Assembly: GCA_944472155.2 (NCBI GenBank)
Contig: OX235277.1
Location: 24,996,804 to 25,060,803, forward strand
From: Trichobilharzia szidati
Lineage: Eukaryota > Platyhelminthes > Trematoda > Strigeidida > Schistosomatidae
Reading direction: 5' to 3'
Length of the DNA stretch: 64,000 nucleotides
Shown: positions 25,901 through 37,900 of the stretch, piece after piece
Position numbering within the stretch: the first letter of the stretch is position 1
How the letters are laid out: each line of letters starts with the position of its first letter
The notes under the pieces: model-generated
Told to the model about the DNA's origin: nothing
The model's database searches: none
What the model saw: the letters and a program-made list of their open reading frames with translations, nothing else
Translations under genes and position numbers: made by a program

Positions 25901-28900
25901 GGTACAGCAGGTCGGGTGTGAGGACAAATACTCGCCGAAGACATTGGCCAGTGGTTGCGCTATATCGTGAATTGGCAGAAGTTAGAATTTATGGGCTGGC
26001 CATTGGATCAGTTCCCAGTGGCTTAATGGTCTCGCCTTGTAACCAGGACGTCTTGGGTTCGAATCCCGGTGAGTGCGTACTGCTGAAGATTCTCAAGAGA
26101 CTAGGACGAAACAGTTGTCCAGTACTCCCAGTTGGTTTTCCAATGGTTCTCTTACTAATGTCACCCCACAATTATATGTATCTGAAGGGTCCTAAATAGA
26201 AAGAATAGCGCCTTCTTGATTTCACTGTTAACCCTCCAGCAAACAAATAACATCTTTATAAAGTTAATATTGACAATAAGACAGTTACTTCAGTGAACTG
26301 TCGAGTTAAAAAATACAATGAAGTTAGCGTAAGTGTAGAACTCGCACACTGTGGTAGAATGTAATTCCATAAGTTTATTTCAAAAATCACACAGTGATGA
26401 TGCAATATTATTAACTGGATGACTTTTAGAGCACAAATTATTACTCATAATCGCATCAGTTAATCACATGACTTCATGATAAGCCTTATATATGTATTTA
26501 TCTCTCTTCCCCTCACTGTTTATTACAAGTTTCCATGTCTCCGACATAGACGTTGCGTCATTTTGATTGTATGCGTGAGGTATTGATGTATAAACAAAGA
26601 CTCGGTGATTAACCTCTCTCTTCACCTAACTATATTACCATTTAATACTCTTACCCTGTTCCATCTTGTGGTGTGTGACGATTACATGCAAGTGAATGTA
26701 ATGCAATGCAGCAGTCGAGTTTTTTTAGGTTACTCAACTCTCCAGAGTCAATCATTCTAAATGTGGCTAAATTTTCATGTTCCCATAAGCGATTTGACTC
26801 CGTCCTACCGGTTTCACGTATGTAATTGACTTCATGGTGAAGCTAAACTTTAGGCACCACTAGCTACCAATGGAGTGCGACCGCACTGGTGACCTTGAAA
26901 CACTTACTGAGCAAGTTAGTGAAACCTGACAAACAATTTTGTCATCATCACTGAAATATGCTCTTCGAAGTGTTATGCTATTCAGTGGGATACCTGGCAA
27001 GTTTCAGCTTAGGTTTGCTAAAGACTGAGTTATGCTTTAATCCAAGGACAAAGTAGGATTAGTCTAACCTGATAAAGGCGACATTAGGGTTGGTTCGAGT
27101 TAGATTACAGTTAGTTTAGGGATATTTTCATGTTAGAGTTAGGTTCAGGAAAGATTAGGGTTATTGTAAGGGTTAGAAGACCCAAATAATTACATGCATA
27201 GAATATGGTTAAATTATTCTGTTGATATATGAATAGTACTTGTGCACTATGGTAGAGTATAATTCCATTGTGGGTAACACTTATTTTGATAGAGTCTCAC
27301 AGTGTTATACAGTAATATTTATTGATGACGTTTCAAGCACATTTTTATTGCTCAGGAAATATTACTGTATAACACTGTGAGACTTTATCAAAATAAATTT
27401 TACACACAATGGAACTATACTCTGCTGATACTTCAGCCTAAAACTGACAGCTATTTTTATCAAATGTGACAGCAAGGTATCCTTTGTTACACTTTTCTAC
27501 AGTTTTTATGCATTATTTCATAAATTTGTCTATTCCATACACGAAAATGCCTCTTTCAGGTGATTGGTGCTTTTGAGCTCATTCGCTGGTTGGTAGTTAG
27601 TGGTACTTAAAGTTTAACTTTGCCGACCTCACTAACAGTCATTACACGGTATTTGGTAAATTATGTTTATTTTTTTGCTTAATTGGATCTATTGGGTCCC
27701 TAAGGTGACAAAGTTTGTCTCTGTGTGGGGTTGGTTGGTTTAAATGCCTCCCTAATTTCAATTTCAGCCTCATTGAAAATTCTACTGCTTATGCATAGTG
27801 GAAAGCCACAACACAAACCAGGAGAAGAGCCATACTGCATCATGACTGCGTGATATTTAAAGTAAACTTATATAATGTGGAATTAACCTGACGTTAATTT
27901 TCAAGAGGTAGTTTGTAGGGGTTTTATTTGATTCGAGTTTGCTCACCATGGATTGTTATCAGACAGAGAACCACTTAAAACCACCGGGTAGTTCTGGACA
28001 GCCGTCTCGTCCTACTTCAGGGCTCTAATGTGTTGCGCATCCACTGGGGTTTGAATCCATGACCTTCCTATCAGCTTCGTAGATAATTTAGCCGGTGGGA
28101 CCCGACTCCTTAATGGCTAGTGAATTCTAACTTCCACGAAATCATGATTTCATCGTGGCCGGCACCAGGCAGTATCATGCGCGATTGAAAGTCTTTGGAG
28201 AAAAAAAGCAGTCTAATCACCTTTAAGTGTTTGACCTAATTTTCTATTTGTTTCAATTGAAACTTTACACGGGGGCTTCTTTTTGCTTTCTTGTGAACTA
28301 GTTATATTTTCAGATGTTTTCATATCTTTTGCATCTGCTGGTTGACTCCCAGTATGATATCCATCCAGAGTAGAGCGTTTTGTAGATTTTTCCAGGGTTG
28401 TCGTTGATTTTGGTGGCGGAGGTGGAGCGGCTTTCCTTCCACGTCCTAAAGGAGAAAAAAAGTAGAAAAAACCTCAGAGATGACATAAAAGTTGAGAAGA
28501 GAAAGAAAGCTTCAGCGCTACCCTAGCCCTATTATTAGTATTATATTTCATAATTTCTTAACATGTCTCTCCAAAAATATGAGTATAAAAAGCATCTTAC
28601 TGTGACGTATGCTACTCATAAGGGTTTATAAGTAGTAAGACGGGGTGTGTAAGATGTCTTCTATAAGAACCATCCTGAATAGCAGAGCAATGGATTACGT
28701 TGTAAAAATGGGGAATGAAAGATCCTTGTGAACATGTACATTTGAAGCTCTCGATGTAAAAGATATATGCTTCTTGCCAAATAAACAATGCACCTGCTAA
28801 GTACTACCGTGTCCTGCTGTTATATTCGTTATTTACTTCCTGCAGCTAGATGAAGATCCCGTGGCCTCAAGCCTTTGATTTGGGAGCAATAGGAGGTCTC

Positions 28901-31900
28901 CTGAAGGATTTCAAAGCTATTGCTGCGTTTGTGGCCTTCCGAAATTTGATGGTAAAGACAGTGATGCTGAGGATGCTACTGAAAGGCTAAGCGAAAGCTA
29001 CTTATTATATTTCTCATGAGGCAAGCGTAGTGACTTCCTGGGAGAAGGTCGTTGAGCGGTGGATTTCAGAGTCCGACAGACAAACAGAAGGCGTTGCAGA
29101 AACTAAGGTGGCTATGGTCTGTTGAAGATACAGATCCACTGGTTTTGACATTGATACCAACCGGCTTCAAAGATTGATACAGTTGGACGAAGATGGTCAC
29201 ACGAAGACGTAATCAGAGCAAGTGGAACCAAAAAGGTTGGAGCAGCTACTCTTGATACATTTTGTATGGGTACAAAGCCTGCCGCGTGATACTGATAGGT
29301 AGTTTATTACTTGTGATATCTTCTACACGAACATTGAATAATGGAGGGATAGATTAAATGGGTGAGAGGAGAAATGAAAGATCCTTGTGAAAGAATACTG
29401 AAAATATGAAAGGCGGAAAAAAGTATCATGAAATGAAGAACATGTGCAACTGAAGATTTCAATGTAAGCTTTCTGTATTTTTAAGATGACCGCACATACA
29501 TGCTTTTTGGGACATCGACGATAATGTTCAAGCTTCGGATAATGTTCCTGGTACCGATTGCTGTAGTTGTGCACGCCGATTTCGAAATAATGAGTGTCTG
29601 CCTTGCTTTTCCCATCTTGACTATGTTTGATGTTCTCATTCATGGTGTCTGTGTTTGAAATGCTGCTATCCGGTCAGTTAAGTAAAAGAGGCGATTTCTT
29701 TTGAATTTCAATCTGTGATGGTGATTGGTGTTTATTACTGCCGGCTGGGGTCTTCGTCACCTCTTTCTTATATATGTTCACCTGAAGTCATGTCTCCACT
29801 GCTTATTCCACTGTCCGCCACATGATAAAGTTTACCATGATCAGGAATATCATCAGTGATATTGGGCAGACTTGTCTTATTCCTGTCTCTACTCGAAACG
29901 CTTCCCTGATCTTTTCGTTGTAAAGTTACTCGTATGCGGTATCATCAAATACCTGTTGAATGAGGTTCATCATTAATTCTGGAATTTCACTTTGTAGTTT
30001 TGAATCAAAGTCAATGAACCTGGGGTAAAGAGTTAACTACTATCATGAAAACTGCAAAAAAAGATCAAGTTATATTGTCGTCTGTGATTAATTACTTTGA
30101 ATATAATTCCTTTATGTAGTCATCATCTGACGTGAAACATCTCATGAGTGGAACATCTAGCTTGAGTAGCACATCTCCATTTTGTCCTATTCTCGACAGT
30201 CCTTGTCAGCTAGCTCCATCACTTACCTTAGGCTTTCCTCTCCTTTTCAAACGATTTCCTCCATGTCACCCTTGTACCAATTACGTCCAACTCGTCATTT
30301 TCCATTCGGGTTCCAATCGAGCGACTGTCTGGAACGTGACGTTACCTAATGGTCTCCTCGCCGGGTATCTGATCAAACTCCATTTTCATCATGAGCTGAC
30401 ATTAGTTAGAGAACCATTGGAAAACCTGGACAGCTGTTTCGTCAGCCTAGTTTGGGACTCTTCAGCAGTACGCACCCACCGGCGTTCAAACCCAGAAACT
30501 TCTGGTTACAAGGCGAACTCGTATACCATTAAGCCACTGGGACCCGATCCAAAGGTCCATGAATTCTAACTTCTGTCAATTCACGACATAGCGTGATCCC
30601 TAGCCAATTTCTTTGGCGAGTATTTGTCCTCACGCCTGACCTGCTGCACCCTACTGGTCACGACTTCTCGTTAGAACCCCAGGCAACTACCTACCTGAAT
30701 AGGGCAAGTCACTAGTGAGCATCTCATTGATATTCAACAAACCAACACTTGAATATCAAACTCCATTTATTGAGCAATAGGCGGTTGCGAATATATCTGT
30801 AAACCTTTGGCACTGTGGTAGTAAGTATTTCCATATCAGTTTCTTTATTAGATGTATCACACAGGGAAACAGTGTTATTTACTGGATGACACTGTTGCGA
30901 ACAAAATTTATTGTTCATAATCATATTAATTATAATCACACGACTTCAAAACTTGAGTTTTATAGCTGTCCTTGTTCTCTCCCAATTTGTCGTAGGGGTG
31001 GTAGAATTTTCCAGATATCTGGAAAAGGTGTTGAATCATTCCTGTTACACGTGTTTGCAGTTGATTCGATAAACAAATCTTCCGTTATCAATCTCTTCCT
31101 CCACCCTGCTGCTACATTAGATCCCATCCTGTCCTATTTTATGGTTGTGTGTAATTGCATGTAGTGAGTGGTTTATCTGAACTATTCTCTAGATTTCTTA
31201 TCTTATTCTGCTCGACAAAACCACATTTTACTAGGTTTCTGTGCTCTACTATTTTGACAAACTGACTCCATTCTACTACTTTGATCCCACTGCATTTGGC
31301 GTAAAAATCATTCCAGCAGGGTATTAGATAAACTGAATTGTTCTGTTTTATATTATTGGCTCCACAAGAACTTTTAACTGACAAATCTTGTTTCTAATTG
31401 AGTTTGTGGGGGATTTGAATGACAACCACTTTTATTCCTGCCTTGTTAGGAATTCTGCGTAAGGTGGTTTCCAAGGTTTCTTCCTTGTATAGAATTACTA
31501 CTGACGATTTAGATTCCCTATTGTTGGTGTTGTCATTATCTTGCGCATGTTTGACATGCATGCCATCATTAATAATAATATCATTATTTTCACAATCACT
31601 ACTATCATTATTTATTTTATTTTTACAATTCCCTATATTATTATTATTGTTTCCTTTAATTCCTAGAGGAACATAGGGCTTCATTCGTGCGTCTCTATTG
31701 CGTTCGGTTCTCTACTAGAATCTTCACCTGCCTCCAAGTCTGCCCACACGCTTTCGTCTCCTCTTCACATGACCTCCTCCGAGTCACAATGGCACTGACG
31801 ACCAACTCGCCGCTTCCCTTTCGGGTTCCACTCGAGCAATGGCTTGTCTAGTGATGTCACTTGATGGTTTCCTCAGAGTATAGCCAATCCATCTCCATTT

Positions 31901-34900
31901 CTTCCTGCCTATTTGTTTCACAATCGGTTCCTGGTTGGTTCGCTCATTGCCAGAGATCTCTATTGCTGATCTTTTCTGGCCGGCCATCTGATCTTGAATA
32001 TTGAGCGAAGACACAGGATAAAAATAGGATTGGTGAAATGTATAAATAATAGAGCACAAAAACTGAGTAGTACCAAGGAAAATCTCACCTTTATGTAAAG
32101 TATCTGCAGACGAGTTCGAACTTATCGAATGGTCTCTACTCTCATTGCACAAAGTATGTTCACTTTGCATTTTTATGGCATTTACAGAATTCCCGTTCAG
32201 CGTTTTTGTCATCATCATACAGGGGAGTGTATTTTCTTCTACAAATGATTCAGTTGGATAAATCACATTATTATTATTATGATTAGTATTATTATTGGTA
32301 GGATACAACTGACCAGATTTTGTAGGACACGGTATACGTTCCTCATCAATTTGTCCAGTTTGCGGATGAAAATGTTGATGAGATTTTTCAACTGAAGCTT
32401 CATTTACAAGTCGATTGTAAAGTCCAAAATTTTTAAATTGATTAGTATATCTAAAAACGGTGGAAAAAAACAACAATAAATAAACAAAGAATTCATTGAA
32501 GAAAGTTCTCTTATACTACTGATTAGAGGATGTAAGTAGTTGGATACGACACACATCGACTAGCAGTGCTTGTTAGCCAGATCAAAGTTATCTAAACATT
32601 GGATGGTCTTTTCCTCCGTTTTGAGCTGAGCTCATCAGCTCGGAAAGTCAGTTTAGTCCCTGAAAACTTCAGAATCAGTGAAGTGTTCGTTAGCGATAGA
32701 AGACAGGGCGAAGTTCCCTACAGTTCTAGTGAGGAGTCGTGGCCAGAATAGTCCAATTAGTGACATGTGAGGACAAATACTCAGCCTGTAGTGGCATTGG
32801 ATGCTGGTGAAAATATATATCACGAATCAGCAGAGATCAGAATTTATGTTCCGACCGTCGGCTTCCATCCTAGTGCTCGGCTCTCCTTGTAATCTGAAGG
32901 CACTGAGATCAATCCCAGTTGTCAGGTTGATAGATGCATACTGCTGAAGGACAAAAGAGTTATCCAGTTATCCTTTGTTTTCAATGGTTCTCTAACTGTG
33001 GTCAGTTAGAGATCATTCCTGAAATAATCAAGTGAGTTTGTTGTGTATGTTTGTCTGTGTATGGTAAAATGTGACAATGAGTAGAAAAACTAAATTGCTG
33101 CGCCATGGCCCATCAGTTTTAGTTCCTCTCAATTCGCCTTTTAGCAAGACAAGCTTTCACTACTCCCAAGTCTGTGTGGAGGATTTTCAACTCCAATTGG
33201 AAGTCAGTGCTACTATACGGATCAGAGACTTACACTGCGCGTCATAGAGAGCATCTCAAACAAACTACAGACCTTCATTAACAGCTGTCGTCACTCAGTA
33301 CTCAAGATCAGATGGCCGGCCAGAAAAGATCAGCAATAGGGATCTCTGGGAGCGAACCAACACAGCAGGAACCGATTGTGAAACAAATAGGCAGGAGGAA
33401 ATGGAGATGGATTGGCCATACTCTTAGGAAACCATCAAGTGACATCACTAGACAAGCCATTGCTCGAGTGGAACCCGAAAGGGAAGCGGCGAGTTGGTCG
33501 TCAGTGCAATTGTGACTTGGAGGAGGTCATGTGAAGAGGAGATGAAAGCGTGTGGGCAGACTTGGAGGCAGGTGAAGATTCTAGCAGAGAACCGAACGCA
33601 ATGGAGACGAACGGCTGAATCCCTATGTTCCTCTAGGAATTAAAGGAAACAATAATAATATTATAATAAATTCGCGTTTTCTGGCATAAAAACTAGCCAG
33701 TATCATCAGGTAATATTTGTCCTGAAATCCAACTCGATAAACTCTAACGGTCATAACTTTCCTACGGAATGTCAAACAACTTCATTATGTAATCACTTAT
33801 GTTCAAGAGTTGGTTTCTAAGGAATTAAATTTGTTTTTACGAGTTTGACCACGGATTGATATCAGTTAGAGAACCACTGAAAACCAGAACTGGAGTACTC
33901 GACATCTGTTTCATCCTAATTTTGGAAATCATCGGTACTACGCACCCACTTCCAGTGTTCGAACCAAGGACCTTCTGGTTACAAGGCCAGCGGGCTCGTA
34001 TACCATTCAGCCACTGGGACCCGACTCCTCAATAACCAGTCCATGAATTCTACCAACTTCTACCAATTCGTGATTTAGCGCGGCTGGCACCAACCAATGT
34101 GATCGGTGGGAAATCAATCCTCAGTCATTCGCAAGCACCAGATAGATCTTGAAGTGTTGTTCGCACAGATGTGATTGATTTCATGATTGATAGTGAACTG
34201 ACTTCACTTCATTGGTTACTTTGATTGGACAGTAGTTAATAACTAGTATCAAGTGTTTAGTCTTTTGTTTGGAGCAGACTGGATTCTCTCAGTCAAGTTT
34301 GCAATGTAACCAACATGCTGGTGGCTTGCCATCACGGTTCACTCTGAAGTGTTGTTATTAGATGGTTGAAGGCGGTCTACACAGAGTGACACGCGTTCGA
34401 ATCTCAGGAGAGACATAGGTTCTTTCAAGATTGCAGATATACCTTTCTGGTGAGTAATAAAAAGCACGAAGCCTAGATACTAGGCTTCCTGCAGACCGCC
34501 TACAACCACCTAATAAATAACAATAGTTCATTGGTTCGCTAACTAAAGTCAATTCTTGATCAAATTTGAAATAATATTGGTCACCTATTTGTTTGTGATT
34601 ATCATTCGAATACAGGTGTGGAAAAATAATTTATCTGAGCATGTTAAGTATTCAACCAGTAGTTTAGAATCTAATGTCCTATGGGTTGCGACACCTTTTA
34701 ATTCTCATTTAACTCATTATATACTAGCATCCCTATTACCGAAAGTCTTAATATCATTTCCAGTCTACTAGAGTCAGATACAACGCTATCACAAAGATGT
34801 CCACTGGACACCAGTGAAATAATTAAGAGCTTGAAATTCTGTCTAGAAAGTAATTATTTTACATTTAAAGGAAGTTTATACAGACAGAGAAATGGTGTTG

Positions 34901-37900
34901 CTACGGGTTCACCAGTCTCCCCAATAGTCATTGATCTTTTCATGAATAGATTCGAAGATAACATCTTTTCAAGCATACTCACTCCTAAAATATGGTTGAG
35001 ATATGTAGATGATACTTTTGTAGTGTTGAAACGAGATCTACACAATTTATTCCTGCAGAAAATAAATTATGTATCTCCCAAAATCCAGTCAACTTCGCAA
35101 GCAGGCAGAATCAGACGTTGGTGAACTACCATTTCTAGACTGCCTAGTTAAGAGGAGGGAAAACGAACATTTTAGTATATCTATATTCAAGAAGAAAACC
35201 CACTTCAATAAATATTTAGACTTCAAGTCATCACACCCCATCAGCTCAAAGGTATCTGTCGTTTCAAGTCTTCTTAGACAAGCACACTCTCTGATAACGG
35301 ATGAGGAAGAAAGAGATTGAGAAATATCAAACATTACTGAAACTCTCAAGCAAAACAACTAACCAATGGACTTCATCAACAAAATCAACACTGACATTGA
35401 GTATGGCCGAAAACGCATTCCGAAAACATGGACTTCAACATTTGTCAGTCATTCCATATAGAGCAGAGAAGTCAGACGATATCAGAAGAGTACTCAATAA
35501 GCTCGACATCAGAGTTTTCTTCAAAAAATCAGACACATTGAGAAACAACCTTGTCCATATAAAAGACCAAATCCCTAAAGATTCTCGATCTAATTGTGTC
35601 TCTAAAATAAAATGGTGGAGTATTATGCGATATACATCGGATAAACACCTCTAGAAATCAAAATCAGAAGAAATAAACACCGTAGAGCATCTGTTCGACC
35701 ACAGAGAAATCCGGTTGAACTAGGAAATCTTGAAAAATCATCAGCCATAGCTCCTCTACACGCTATAGAATCAGGCCACAAAATTAATTTTGACAATATT
35801 GAAATCATCATGCAGAAAAGCATTTCAGAAATCACAAAGAACGTCTTCCATCATCAGAAGCACTTCATATCAAGTGGAATCCAAACTGTCTGAACTAAAT
35901 AGGAATGATAGATTAAAACAGAATTTGACCTGGTTACAACACCTCCCTCCCCCATGAAGTGACAAAATCAACACGAATGTGATAAGCAATTTCATCATGT
36001 AAACACACGCTTCTTTTATAATTTTCATGTGCTTGTCAAATCCAACCAACAATGTACACCTGGTTTTTTATCTTTACCAACTGACCAACTTGACAAAGCA
36101 AAATTGATCCCATGCTGAGGAACGATGATTAAGTTGCTATATATAAGCTGAGATTTTGTAAATTCTGGTTAAATAATGCTACTTTGATAAAGCTATTAGC
36201 AGTAGCATTAAATAGCGAAACGTCAGTAAAAACAACGACAATATAGTTTTGTTTTTCATTCATTGATTGGGAAATACAAAAAACCTTTATTATAATGAAT
36301 ATCATTAACCCACTGCCCAATTTTTTTCAAACTGTTAAAAGTGAACTTCGTTTGGATCTATATAACATTTTAATTCTCTCTATTCTGCTACCATCTAAGA
36401 GTGTCATCAACAAGTATTTGTACTCACAACAGACTCCATGGTCACTACTGGAGACAGTTTCTTATTAGGGAAACCGATGCAAGCTTGGGTTTGTACGTTA
36501 ATTATCTGATCACGAGGAAACTTCAAGCACAGTTGACATAATTCATCAATTTTGAGAAGACTACGCATCGAAATACTGGAGGTATTACTTCAGGAACAAT
36601 ATCCTACAAATGTGTTGTAGACATATAATCTTTTTCTGGTTTGACTGCTGAATGATGTTACCTAGAAAACCATTGGAAACCAACCAGGAAGTACTGCACA
36701 GCTGCTTAGTCCTAGTTTGAGACTCTTCAGCCGTACGCTGAAGAGTCCAAACGCAAGACCTTCAGGTTACATGGCAAGCTCATAGACTATTCAGCCGCTA
36801 GGAGACGTCTCATTGGCCCATGAATTTCAGTATGATGCCCTTTAATTACTGGCTACATGACGAAGTTAGTAGCCTGGAGTTCTAGTGAGAAGACGTAACA
36901 AGTAGGAGAATGGGAACAAATACTTGCCGACAGCATTGGCTGGTACCAGTCGCACGAAAATCATGAGTTTAATTGAATTTTAGGTTTTCCCACCAATTGA
37001 TTGAACTGAAGAGCTAGGTCTCAGGTTGACATGTCGGCTTCTTTTGCAGATATTTCGACGATTTTTGGGCATTTAATTAGAATTTAATTAGTGGATGGTG
37101 GCTAGCTTAGGCGTTTGATACTAAGGGCACTGTGTCTGAGCTTCGGTTGGAACATCATCATTCACTGGGAAATACGGGTACATCCAGCTGGCAGGCGAGT
37201 CTCAAATAGGACGAAATGTGCATCCTGGATTCCACTGCTAGTCACCATCCACAAATTAAAATCACGAGTTGTTAGAAGTTAGAATTCATGAGTCATTTGA
37301 GTCGAGTTCGGGTGGATGAATGGTATTCAGACGTTTCTTGTAACTAGAAGGTCCTAGGTTCGTACTGATGATGACACTCAAGAGACTAGGGCGAAACAGT
37401 TGTCCGGTACTCCTTGGTAGTTTCCAATGGCCCTCTAAATGATATCAATCCGTGGTGATCACACATGAAACAAATCAAATCCCTACAAAAGAAAAGACGT
37501 TCAGCTAAGAGTTACTCTCTTCGGCGATATCATTCTTAGGCAGGAAGTCACAGGTACATAGCAACAAAAGGAATATTTCCAAAGACGTGTCATTAGAATT
37601 TTTAATTTTAGGTGACCAATTACGTAACGTAGAACCATGTAGAAACTAAAATAAAATTAAACAAGTAAATTGAGCGACGTGATATAATTGAAAGGGTTGA
37701 GTAGAATTCAGCTAATACTTGAACGAGAGTCAAGTTAACAACAGTGGTAATAAGGGGAATCCCTACAAACGGACTCTCGAACATATCATCTGTTTGGCAA
37801 AATTGTCACGGATAAGAAATCCAGTGTGAGAAATCAACACGCAATCAGAAGTCTTTTTACAATTGCCACTATAAGAAGTTACTTTTTATTTCAGAAGCCC

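Larger units (their letters stand above)
36653..37495. mobile_element. SINE family B fold-back interrupted by a family A SINE
   Basis: 36653-36830 is a minus B arm. 36850-36969 and 37258-37495 are the two halves of a plus B copy (the second half includes GTACTGATGATGACACTCAA and GAAACAGTTGTCCGG). Between the halves lies the family A insertion. Confidence 0.78.
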
